Below, piece after piece: positions 56,537 through 64,000 of a DNA stretch of 64,000 nt. Position 1 is the first letter of the stretch. Each line of letters begins with the position of its first letter. The stretch covers positions 1 to 64,000 of the forward strand of contig JAIBEZ010000032.1 in NCBI GenBank assembly GCA_019459485.1, given 5' to 3'. Origin of the DNA: Prolixibacteraceae bacterium. GTDB taxonomy: Bacteria; Bacteroidota; Bacteroidia; Bacteroidales; Prolixibacteraceae. The notes beneath the pieces are model-generated. The model did no database searches, was not told the DNA's origin, and saw nothing but the letters and a program-made list of their open reading frames with translations. Both the position numbers and the translations under genes were made by a program.

Positions 56537-57364
56537 ATGAGAATTAAGGTTATTTTGCTAGCAATCTTTACTGTTTCACTTCTGACAAGTTGTGAAATGA
56601 TTAGTAACGCATTTAAGTATAGAGACACGACCAAAGAGTTCGTTGAAACTTTGCTTAAAGAAGACTACAACAAGTCCATTGACTTTATGGCCATGGAACA
56701 CGAAACGGCTAAAAACGCCAACGTCGACACAATAAAAGCAGGTCTCAGAAATTTCAGAACCCAAATTGTCAAAAACTTCGGGACTGAGTTGGACTATTCA
56801 TTTATGAAATCCGAAAAGAAATTTTCGACAATAAAGGAAGAAAACACACCACCAAATACGACTTTTGTTTTAGTTGAGTTCTCTAACAAAAAAGAATTTG
56901 GCGTTTTCAAAGTATTATTTGACGACAAATCTCAAAAGATTTTAAATATAAATACCCTCAATGTAATGGAGCCAATTCCTTCAATGACAGGTTTTTGGTT
57001 GTTTGGATTACTTGCCATTTGTATTCCTTTTTTTAATATTTATGTCATAAGACAAATCAAACGTAGCGACCTGAAGAAGAAATGGTTAAAATATATTGCA
57101 GTAATTTGTTTAAATATTCCAGCTATAACTTATGCTGCAGTTGGCGGACTTTCATTCAACCCATTAAATTTTCAAATTCTATTAGGAATCAGTTTCAATT
57201 ATATGGGCTATCTATTTTCTGCGTGGACATTTGGTTTGCCACTTGGTGGACTTTTTTGGTTTTGGAAACTTAATCAAAAATCCAAATTGACAAATGAGAT
57301 TAAACCGGAGACTAATGTTCAAATAGAAACATTAAATGAAGAAGTACAAGTCCAAATTGAATAG
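56537..57364 (+). CDS. Lipoprotein with N-terminal soluble domain and membrane helices
   Basis: The 275-residue protein has a lipobox LLTSC (Cys19). Residues 20-145 form a small alpha/beta domain with basic and acidic helices. Three membrane helices follow (about 152-172, 184-204 and 217-240), then an acidic tail. The topology of a lipid anchor plus helices is unusual. No family is recognised. It forms a one-gene cassette. Confidence 0.65.
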   Translation: MRIKVILLAIFTVSLLTSCEMISNAFKYRDTTKEFVETLLKEDYNKSIDFMAMEHETAKNANVDTIKAGLRNFRTQIVKNFGTELDYSFMKSEKKFSTIKEENTPPNTTFVLVEFSNKKEFGVFKVLFDDKSQKILNINTLNVMEPIPSMTGFWLFGLLAICIPFFNIYVIRQIKRSDLKKKWLKYIAVICLNIPAITYAAVGGLSFNPLNFQILLGISFNYMGYLFSAWTFGLPLGGLFWFWKLNQKSKLTNEIKPETNVQIETLNEEVQVQIE

Positions 57365-57372
57365 AAACACTT

Positions 57373-57476
57373 CGTTGGCAGGTTCCGATGTACCGGGATG
57401 AAAAGCAATCCTTCGCAAGAAGTTAATCGGGAAACACCCGGAAAGAGTGTGTTTACGAGATGTTAACGCCAATTGT
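57373..57476 (+). repeat. attC-like cassette site 6 (divergent)
   Basis: This short and degenerate site begins CGTTGGCAGGTTC and ends with GTTAACGCCAATTGT (57462-57476). The shared TTTTCGG block is missing. The 3' end, however, pairs with the next cassette's end at 58098-58112 in 13 of 15 positions. Confidence 0.6.
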
Positions 57477-57508
57477 ATTTGCAGTATACAAAACATGATA
57501 TTTTAAGC

Positions 57509-58096
57509 ATGACACCAAAACAGATAGAAAGAATACAGACAAAAATCAAAAAGATCCGTTCGGCTCTGACTGAAGAAAAACGAATTTATGGTGGGTTCCA
57601 TGACGGACGTGGACTTAGATATGAATCTTTGGAGCTTTATATCAAAATTCAGGATTTTAAAGGGGGACTTAATTACACAAGGTGGTTTGATAAGAATTTT
57701 TCAGACGACATTGGTAGTCCAATATTTCTTTTTGAGTGGACAATTATCCTCTTTAAAAATGCCAGACTTAAAGACGCTGAATCTAAAGCTTTGGAAGCTT
57801 ACTTTTCAAATTCTTATCTATTTGACAAATTCTTCGGCAGACCAATAATGCCGATAGAGAAATATGAATATTCAAATTTTGACATTCCTGAATTCACTGA
57901 TTATTTGGCATATTCAAAAAATCAAACGGAGCTTAGTGACTTTGGGGACTGGCTTGCAGACTTTGAAAAATCTGAGCGATTTGAGAAAATAAAGGCTAAA
58001 TTTTTAGAGATAAATAAAAGACTAAAGACAGAAACCGACATTGAAACAAGGGGCTTATTGCTTCAACAATTGAGACAATTGGAAGATGGGAAATAG
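57509..58096 (+). CDS. Uncharacterised helical (possibly TPR-like) protein
   Basis: The protein is about 195 residues from the ATG at 57509 (a longer frame from 57473 begins inside the cassette end). It is helical, with RYESLELYIKIQDFKGGLNYTRWFDKNF and LKDAESKALEAYFSNSYLFDKFFG suggesting helical repeats. I recognise no family. It is a one-gene cassette with the best-matched ends in the array. Confidence 0.65.
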   Translation: MTPKQIERIQTKIKKIRSALTEEKRIYGGFHDGRGLRYESLELYIKIQDFKGGLNYTRWFDKNFSDDIGSPIFLFEWTIILFKNARLKDAESKALEAYFSNSYLFDKFFGRPIMPIEKYEYSNFDIPEFTDYLAYSKNQTELSDFGDWLADFEKSERFEKIKAKFLEINKRLKTETDIETRGLLLQQLRQLEDGK

Positions 58097-58097
58097 A

Positions 58098-58240
58098 ACA
58101 ACAGGCGTTAACTTCAGCCGTCAGCAAATGCGGCAGCAGTGGTTTTCGGTGGGTATCTTTCTGCTCGGTCCCGATAGCCGGGATTGATCCCGATACATCG
58201 GGACAAGCCGACCTTGAGTGGAGCTTACAACGTTGTACGC
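58098..58240 (+). repeat. attC-like cassette site 7
   Basis: It starts ACAACAGGCGTTAAC (58098-58112) and ends with GTTGTACGC (58232-58240). It shares the AGCAGTGGTTTTCGGTGGGT block and the GGATTGATCCCGATACATCG hairpin. Pairing arms CTGCTCGG/CTTGAGTGG bracket the hairpin. Confidence 0.8.
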
Positions 58241-58303
58241 AATTATAATGCAGCCAACTTTATGAAAGACAATAGATAGGAAATTAACAATTTAAGCAAG
58301 TAT

Positions 58304-59221
58304 ATGAAACGATTACAGATTTTTGGACTATTTATTTTGTTGAGCGTTAAGATTTTTGGACAAATAAATATGACTGATTCAACTGCTCAAGTCATTGGTT
58401 ATTGGGATAAGAATGAGAAGCAATCCTACATTGTGACTCAGGAAAAGTATAAAATTAAAGATTCCGATACTACTTCAAGAGATTTTTATAAATATGCGGT
58501 AGATATAACTATTGTTGATTCAACTGCTAATTCCTATACAATTGACTGGTTTTACAAAGATTATGAAATTCAATCTGAAAATGCACTAATACAGAAACTT
58601 GCTTCAATCACCAATGATATGAATGTTAGGATCCGGACAAATGAACTCGGTGTTTTTCAGGAAGTAATTAACTGGAAGGATGTTCGGGATTACATTTTAA
58701 AAGGAACCAGGTTGTTAAAAAAAGAAACAAAAGATATCCCCAACATGGATAATTTTATGAATCAACTTGAAGGAATGTACAGTACAAAGGAATCTATCGA
58801 ATTAGGAGCAGTAAAAGAAATGCAACAATTCTATACTTTTCATGGAGCAAAATATGAGTATGGCAATGAATATAATGCAGACATGAAAGTTGCAAGTCTA
58901 TACGGTGGTGAACCATTTGATACAAAAATGACAGTTTGGCTTGATGAATTAAATCCCGATGACAATAATTTTATAATTAGAATGAATCAAACCGTAAATG
59001 CAGAACAATTGACCAATGCAACCTTTGATTATTTGGTGAAAATGGCGGAAACATTGAAAATGCCTGCGCCAAAGAGAGAGGATATACCAGAAGTGTCAAA
59101 TGATACATATACGGCTTCAAGGATTCATGGTTCGGGCTGGATAATATATTCGATTGAGACAAAAGAAACAAAAGCTGAAGATCAAACTAATATTGAAGAA
59201 AGAGTAATAGAAATCAAATAA
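58304..59221 (+). CDS. Secreted protein of unknown function
   Basis: The 305-residue protein has a signal peptide ending near FGQI (about residue 20). The body alternates beta strands and helices, with DSTANSYTIDWFYKDYEI and LDELNPDDNNFIIRMNQTV. No motif is recognised. It forms a one-gene cassette between sites 7 and 8. Confidence 0.65.
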   Translation: MKRLQIFGLFILLSVKIFGQINMTDSTAQVIGYWDKNEKQSYIVTQEKYKIKDSDTTSRDFYKYAVDITIVDSTANSYTIDWFYKDYEIQSENALIQKLASITNDMNVRIRTNELGVFQEVINWKDVRDYILKGTRLLKKETKDIPNMDNFMNQLEGMYSTKESIELGAVKEMQQFYTFHGAKYEYGNEYNADMKVASLYGGEPFDTKMTVWLDELNPDDNNFIIRMNQTVNAEQLTNATFDYLVKMAETLKMPAPKREDIPEVSNDTYTASRIHGSGWIIYSIETKETKAEDQTNIEERVIEIK

Positions 59222-59223
59222 AG

Positions 59224-59300
59224 GCGCATAGCACGCGGAATTCTTTCCGGATTCGAAAAACGATTTGATGATTTTCTCATCGAACAGACCGGAAGGAAAA
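59224..59300 (+). repeat. Divergent cassette site 8
   Basis: It starts GCGCATAGC, 6 of 9 matching the complement of site 7's 3' end, and has a CTTTCCGG/CCGGAAGG stem (59243-59250 with 59289-59296). The shared TTTTCGG block is missing and the 3' boundary is unclear. Confidence 0.3.
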
Positions 59301-59391
59301 GGTGGTTATGATTTATATTATACCGGAATTTCAAAAATGATAAAAAAATAACTGTACACAACACTATTTATAAAACCAAAAACAGAAAAAT

Positions 59392-60273
59392 ATGGTAAGG
59401 AAATCTTTGGTAATTTTATTTAGCTGTGTTTTATTTAGCAGCTGTTCTTCTTTTTATCAATTTGTAAATATTAGTCCTTCAAGTAATTTAAAAGAGATAT
59501 CTTACTCAAAAGACGCTTCGAATAAGCTGTATGAATTTTATTATTCGGACACTTTAGGTAACGAATATCTCAGGGAGTTGAAAAACAAGTATAGTCTGGA
59601 ACTTTTAGTAAATGGAGAAAAGAACGACATTGGCAAAATCAGGAATGTTTTGGACTGGACAAGTAAACAATGGGAACACAATGGAAGCAATAATCCAACA
59701 AAACAAGATGCTTTAACCATTTTAAAAGAAGCGCACGAAGGGAAACAATTCCGGTGCGTTGAATACGGCATTGTAGCAACTGCCGCCCTTAATAGTGTTG
59801 GAATTCCAGCCAGAACATTGGGACTGAAAACCAGGGATGTTGAAAAGGTAATGCGGGGCGCGGGGCACGTTGTTACCGAGGTTTATTCAAAGGAACTCGA
59901 CAAATGGATATTTATGGACCCTCAATTTAATGTCATTCCGACATTAAATGAAAAACCATTAAATGGAGTGGAATTTCAAAAGGAAATTTTTAACAAAAAT
60001 GTCAATTTAAAGCTTATGAATAAGCAAGGTGAGCTAAGTAAGGAAGATTCGGAGAACTACATAAAATGGGTCGGAAAGTATTTATTCTATTTCGATGTAT
60101 TGTTCGACCAGGAAACGTTGAATTCGAACAAGTTTAAATCTATAAATGGAATGACTAAACTAACTTTGGTTCCGGTTGGTCACAAAGAACCAAAAATTTT
60201 CCAGCGGCATAGTAAAATTGATTATAGTTATTACACTCATTCTTTGAATGACTTTTATAGAAAACCAAATTGA
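59392..60273 (+). CDS. Transglutaminase-like lipoprotein
   Basis: The 293-residue lipoprotein (lipobox LFSSC, Cys18) has a transglutaminase-like catalytic core in order: Cys122 in FRCVEYG, His159 in GAGHVVTEVY and Asp176 in FMDPQFN. SVGIPARTLG precedes the His. Members act as cysteine proteases, amide hydrolases or cross-linkers. It is the cassette between sites 8 and 9. Confidence 0.85.
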   Translation: MVRKSLVILFSCVLFSSCSSFYQFVNISPSSNLKEISYSKDASNKLYEFYYSDTLGNEYLRELKNKYSLELLVNGEKNDIGKIRNVLDWTSKQWEHNGSNNPTKQDALTILKEAHEGKQFRCVEYGIVATAALNSVGIPARTLGLKTRDVEKVMRGAGHVVTEVYSKELDKWIFMDPQFNVIPTLNEKPLNGVEFQKEIFNKNVNLKLMNKQGELSKEDSENYIKWVGKYLFYFDVLFDQETLNSNKFKSINGMTKLTLVPVGHKEPKIFQRHSKIDYSYYTHSLNDFYRKPN

Positions 60274-60284
60274 AAATCCAAACA

Positions 60285-60462
60285 CCTGTCAGCTAACGGA
60301 TGAATCCACAGCAAGAATGAAAGTACCCGTCAAATTCGGCAGCAGTGGTTTTCGGTGAGCATCTTTCCGCTTGGTTCCGATAGCTGTCAGGATTATCGGC
60401 TAGACAGGAAAGCAACCCGCAATCGCCAACTGCATTGAGTTTCGAATTTTTGTATGTAAGCC
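60285..60462 (+). repeat. attC-like cassette site 9
   Basis: It has the AGCAGTGGTTTTCGGTGAGC and ATCTTTCCGC block and a CTAGACAGGAAAGC centre, with CAGCTAAC at its start. It ends near TTGTATGTAAGCC (60450-60462). This longest site has a diverged 5' part. Confidence 0.65.
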
Positions 60463-60502
60463 AATGAAAATCAATTTTTTTGAAAAAAATAAAACAAGTA
60501 AT

Positions 60503-62986
60503 ATGAGGACAATTTTAACTCTTTTGTTTATTGGCATTTTTAATTTATTATTTTCTCAGAATACTCCACAAATTGATTGGCAATTTGGAATGTTAGGCAA
60601 CGATTTAGGTGAAGCGGGTATAATAGCAGAGGATATTGACAACAATGGATCTGTGGATATTATATCAACTGGTAGATATTCTAATGATTCATGGGAACCA
60701 TCAGATTTCTTAACACGTGTAGAATTTGATAAAGACCAGAATACCTATATAACCAGAAGGATAAGCAATATTATTAATCAAGAAATACAATGTATCCAAT
60801 TATATGATTTTGACCAGGATGGGACAAAAGAATTATATGTGGGTTTAGATAACGGTACAGTGGCAATATACAATTCTAAAAGTTTGACAAAACAGCGCTT
60901 AATAAATGTATCTTACAGAGGGAAAATTTCAGTATTTGGTCCGGCAAATAATATTGATTGTATTGAATTTGGAGATATAAATAATGATTCTTCAATTGAC
61001 CTCAATGTTACAAATGGTGACACTACCTACGTGTTGAACAACAATTTTGAGTTGATTCTTAAAATTCCGTACGGTTCAAAATACTTTAAAATTGGGAATA
61101 TTGACAATGACAGCAAGAATGAATTATTATATTCAAACGGTAAAATTATTCAGCTTAATGAAAATCAGATAACAGAAAAATATGATTTCTATACTGCCAA
61201 TAAAAACACACAAATTGGCTTAAGTGAAATGAATGGCGACGGTATTTTGGATGTCGTATATAGTTCGAAAGACACAATGTATATTTATGATTTCAAATCG
61301 AATCAATTGATTTGGTCTGAGGTTTGGAAATCCGACTATTATTCTAACAGATACATTACTGGCTTATGGCTATATGATTATGATGGAGATAATATAGCAG
61401 ATATATTTATAGGTGATGTAGATTGGGATGCATTGTATTGCTACAATGGTAAGACTGGCGCTAAAGATTTTAGTTTCCGGGATAATCAAGGTGATGGAGT
61501 GGTTAATATTGCGATTGCTGATTTCGATAATGATGCTAACCCGGAAGTAATTTGGTCAACCGGTGCAGGTTGTACTTGTGCTGATTATTTTTTCTTATAC
61601 GATATCTCAACGAAATCAAAGGAATGGCAAAGCAGGCATTATTTAGGTGATTTTAAAGCATTTGACGTTGGAGACGTCGATAATGACAATAATCTTAAAA
61701 TTGTATCGGGAGTTTTCGGAGAATATCTTAAATATTATGACCATGGATTCATAACTGTATTTAACGCAGAAAGTAAGCAGATTGAATGGCAAAATGATGA
61801 AGAAATCTTCGGCGCTCATGTGGAGGATTTCACAAACGTAAAAATCGGGGATATTGACAATGATGGAGAGAATGAACTACTTCTGGGTATTGAATATGCT
61901 TACTCTTCAAGTTACGTTTATGTTTTCGATTCACAGTATAAGGTTGAAAGAAGCTTTTCAATCGATGGAATGAGTATTATTATTGATATGGAAATATCAG
62001 ATATTGATAATGACAACAAAAATGAACTAATAATTACTTCTGGTACAGATATAAGTGGAAGTACGGATCCTGATGAATGGCAAAATTATATTTACATATT
62101 TGATGGAGAAACAGGTGATTTGGAATGGAAAAGTGAGCAACTTGCAGCAATAGGTTCTAAAATTGGTTCTTTAAACGTCGGCAATATTGACGGTGATGAT
62201 GCAAAAGAAATTGTTGCCTTAAAGTATCAATCTTCATGGTGGAGTCGGGATACGAGTATAATGATTATAATTGATGGGATATCTCATGAAGTGATTAAAG
62301 ATAAATCTCGGAGTTATACAGCATTGGGTTTCGCTGATATTAATTCTGACGGACAACACGAAATAGTGGCTGCGGTTGATACAGGTAAAATTGAAATTAT
62401 TAATGGAAGTAGTTTGGAAACTATTGAAAACTACAGTACAACCTGCGGGATTATTAATGGATTAAAGGCATATGATATGAATAATGATGGAAAGCCTGAG
62501 TTAGTAATTTCTGATTCGTACACAATTAGCTTATATGACTTACAGAATAACCAACTTAAATGGCAAAGTGACACCTTAAATTCTTTAGTTGGTATATATA
62601 ATAGCTTGTTTGTTGGCAACATAGATTCTGATTCTAAAATAGAAATTCTTATTAATGCAAATCATGGTATTTTTAGTTTTGAAGCTGATTATGAATCTAT
62701 CTCAAACATTGAATCAGTTGACAAGAAGCACGAAAACAGTGTTATAAGAATATATCCCAATCCGGTAATTGATAAATTTACCTTGGAATTTGTTACTGAA
62801 ATCCCCAAATCACTTCATGTTAAGATTTACGATATAAATGGTCGGATGGTAAAAGAGAATCAATATCAAAATATAACCAATGGCGTTGATATAAATATTT
62901 CAGAGTTAAAATCAGGCCTGTACAATATTCTGATTATAGGTAATAACAAAATAATTTCAAGTGAAAAAATAATTAAAGCAAAATAG
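60503..62986 (+). CDS. Large secreted FG-GAP/VCBS-repeat protein with type IX secretion C-terminal domain
   Basis: The 827-residue protein (from ATG 60503) starts with a signal peptide (RTILTLLFIGIFNLLFSQ). It contains many FG-GAP/VCBS-like calcium-binding blades, for example EDIDNNGSVDIIS, YDFDQDGTKELYVG, GDIDNDGENELLLG, GDVDNDNNLKIVS and YDMNNDGKPELVIS. The final about 80 residues (VIRIYPNPVIDKFTLEF, KIYDINGRMVKENQ, SGLYNILII) are a type A T9SS sorting domain, so it is exported to the cell surface. It is an adhesin or binding scaffold rather than an enzyme as far as can be seen. The ATG at 60464 gives an extra 13 residues. Confidence 0.88.
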   Translation: MRTILTLLFIGIFNLLFSQNTPQIDWQFGMLGNDLGEAGIIAEDIDNNGSVDIISTGRYSNDSWEPSDFLTRVEFDKDQNTYITRRISNIINQEIQCIQLYDFDQDGTKELYVGLDNGTVAIYNSKSLTKQRLINVSYRGKISVFGPANNIDCIEFGDINNDSSIDLNVTNGDTTYVLNNNFELILKIPYGSKYFKIGNIDNDSKNELLYSNGKIIQLNENQITEKYDFYTANKNTQIGLSEMNGDGILDVVYSSKDTMYIYDFKSNQLIWSEVWKSDYYSNRYITGLWLYDYDGDNIADIFIGDVDWDALYCYNGKTGAKDFSFRDNQGDGVVNIAIADFDNDANPEVIWSTGAGCTCADYFFLYDISTKSKEWQSRHYLGDFKAFDVGDVDNDNNLKIVSGVFGEYLKYYDHGFITVFNAESKQIEWQNDEEIFGAHVEDFTNVKIGDIDNDGENELLLGIEYAYSSSYVYVFDSQYKVERSFSIDGMSIIIDMEISDIDNDNKNELIITSGTDISGSTDPDEWQNYIYIFDGETGDLEWKSEQLAAIGSKIGSLNVGNIDGDDAKEIVALKYQSSWWSRDTSIMIIIDGISHEVIKDKSRSYTALGFADINSDGQHEIVAAVDTGKIEIINGSSLETIENYSTTCGIINGLKAYDMNNDGKPELVISDSYTISLYDLQNNQLKWQSDTLNSLVGIYNSLFVGNIDSDSKIEILINANHGIFSFEADYESISNIESVDKKHENSVIRIYPNPVIDKFTLEFVTEIPKSLHVKIYDINGRMVKENQYQNITNGVDINISELKSGLYNILIIGNNKIISSEKIIKAK

Positions 62987-63132
62987 CCAACACATAATAT
63001 CAGCCATCCGCAAATGCGGCAGCAATGGTTTTCGGTGTGTATCTTACCGCTCAGTTCCGGGTAACCGGGATTGATCCCGATGCATCGGGACAAGCCGCCT
63101 CTGAGGGGAGCTTCCATACGGTATGGGTAATG
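62986..63132 (+). repeat. attC-like cassette site 10
   Basis: It begins GCCAACACATAAT, has the ATGGTTTTCGGTGTGTATCT block, CCGCTCAG/CTGAGGGG arms and the GGATTGATCCCGATGCATCG hairpin. The 3' end is around 63121-63132. It overlaps the last base of the previous stop. Confidence 0.75.
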
Positions 63133-63217
63133 TCCGGAGCGCTCATCATCAAGTGTGGAATTTGCATGGAGAGTTGAGTAACAGAAAAAGTTATCTTTGT
63201 ATAAACGACAACTTATT

Positions 63218-64000
63218 ATGGAATTTAAAATATTGACTTTACAACTTCTTGATGACTTCACAAAGAAAGTAAATGAATCTCCTTTAGATAAATTAGCCAG
63301 CGCTGAGAAAATCGAGGTGCCAGTTGACTATTTTCAATTTTATAAATCTGTTTCGTCTGTTTATTCCTCTAAGATTGAGGGGGAAAACATTGACTTCGAT
63401 AGCTATTTCAAGCATAAATTTCTAAACGTAAAATTCAGACCCGACTATACCAGAAAGGCTGACGACTTGTATGCAGCATACGATTTTATCGACAATCACG
63501 AATTGAATCTTAAAAACGTTCAAAAAGCTCATTCCATTTTAAGCTCAAAACTTCTTCCGAAAAGCCAGCAAGGCCTTATCAGGACAAATCCAATGCTTGT
63601 AATTAATAGTGAAGACAAAATTGAATATGTTGCCGCAGAACCTGGAATTGTGAAAAAAGAAATGGACAAATTATTCGAAGATATAGACTTGCTAATTAAG
63701 ACGGATTTAAATCCATTTGAGGTTTTTTATTTTGCCGCATTAATTCATTTGGTGTTTGTTAAAATACATCCGTTTCAAGATGGAAATGGGAGAACAGCAC
63801 GATTAATTGAGAAATGGTTCTTAATTGAAAAGATTGGACAAATAGCCACCTCTGTTCAATTAGAAAAGAACTACTTCAATAATATCAAAAGCTATTATTC
63901 GAACATAAAAAAACTTGGGTTGGAATACGAGGATTTAGATTATAGTAAAAGCTTGGATTTTCTCTTGATGACAGTAAGTTGCATCAATGATGTAAGATAG
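63218..64000 (+). CDS. Fic-domain protein (predicted class II, N-terminal inhibitory helix)
   Basis: The 260-residue protein (from ATG 63218) has the Fic core HPFQDGNGRTAR at residues 184-195 with catalytic His184. Near the N-terminus, SSKIEG (Ser50, Glu54, Gly55) matches the inhibitory (S/T)xxxE(G/N) motif, which keeps AMPylation activity off until relieved. Fic enzymes transfer AMP or other nucleotide groups to target proteins. The gene ends with TAG exactly at the window's last base, so it is complete. It is the last cassette gene visible; a longer frame from 63197 exists. Confidence 0.9.
   Translation: MEFKILTLQLLDDFTKKVNESPLDKLASAEKIEVPVDYFQFYKSVSSVYSSKIEGENIDFDSYFKHKFLNVKFRPDYTRKADDLYAAYDFIDNHELNLKNVQKAHSILSSKLLPKSQQGLIRTNPMLVINSEDKIEYVAAEPGIVKKEMDKLFEDIDLLIKTDLNPFEVFYFAALIHLVFVKIHPFQDGNGRTARLIEKWFLIEKIGQIATSVQLEKNYFNNIKSYYSNIKKLGLEYEDLDYSKSLDFLLMTVSCINDVR

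Noticed and set aside
48391-63132. CRISPR array or repeat-spacer structure
   Set aside because: Repeats are about 130 bp, structured and separated by whole genes; no short repeats with uniform spacers and no cas gene.
48391-63132. Diversity-generating retroelement or group II intron array
   Set aside because: No reverse transcriptase gene is present and the repeats match cassette sites instead.
63218-64000. Fic gene truncated by the window edge
   Set aside because: A TAG stop occupies the last three bases, so the gene is complete.

Overview
The window comes from a Bacteroidota genome, most likely a polysaccharide-degrading member of the Bacteroidales/Marinilabiliales type. I infer this from two SusC/SusD pairs with STN-containing SusC receptors and paired ECF sigma/FecR regulators, abundant lipoprotein and Sec signals, a type IX secretion C-terminal domain, Bacteroidota-type promoter elements (TAnnTTTG), and many TonB/PUL-associated enzymes. 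No tRNA, rRNA or CRISPR array was seen.

Region 1 (1-3713, + strand) holds a BNR/sialidase-fold secreted protein, a DapA/NanA-type class I aldolase and a sodium:solute symporter, which looks like a small carbohydrate-acid uptake and catabolism operon. Region 2 (4123-26652, - strand) is a large polysaccharide utilization locus read right to left: ECF sigma, FecR, SusC (frameshifted near its 3' end), SusD, sulfatase, divergent GH92-like protein, GH28, GH27 with NPCBM, DUF1080, Gfo/Idh/MocA oxidoreductase, GH105 and two secreted predicted alpha/alpha-toroid proteins. Sulfatase, GH28 and GH105 together suggest an acidic, galactose-decorated, possibly sulfated glycan. Region 3 (27220-38049, - strand) is a compact beta-mannan-type locus: ECF sigma, FecR, SusC, SusD, surface lipoprotein, GH26 and a GH-A clan enzyme. 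Region 4 (38374-44275, + strand) holds an SGNH/DUF4886 hydrolase, a Mef-like MFS exporter with a possible small RNA upstream, a DUF1398 protein, a PQQ-like beta-propeller and a Tat-exported dipeptide epimerase.

Region 5 (44276-48390) is repeat-rich: a duplicated epimerase 3' end, GGTGC-type palindromes, a 42-bp minisatellite, a broken REP-associated tyrosine transposase (RAYT) with its REP repeats and an inserted palindromic element, and a second duplicated gene 3' end.

Region 6 (48391-64000) is the most striking. Twelve genes, all on + and visibly more AT-rich, are separated by related structured repeats of about 90-180 bp. The sequence just after one repeat is complementary to the start of the next repeat, across the intervening gene, as expected for integron gene cassettes. 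No integrase is in the window, so this looks like a cassette array lacking, or distant from, its integrase. The cassettes carry a TIR/nucleoside-deoxyribosyltransferase-like protein, a Roco (LRR-Roc-COR) GTPase, a zinc-ribbon protein with a HEPN-like motif, a caspase-like protease, a Fic protein, and several secreted or lipid-anchored envelope proteins including a large T9SS-sorted beta-propeller.
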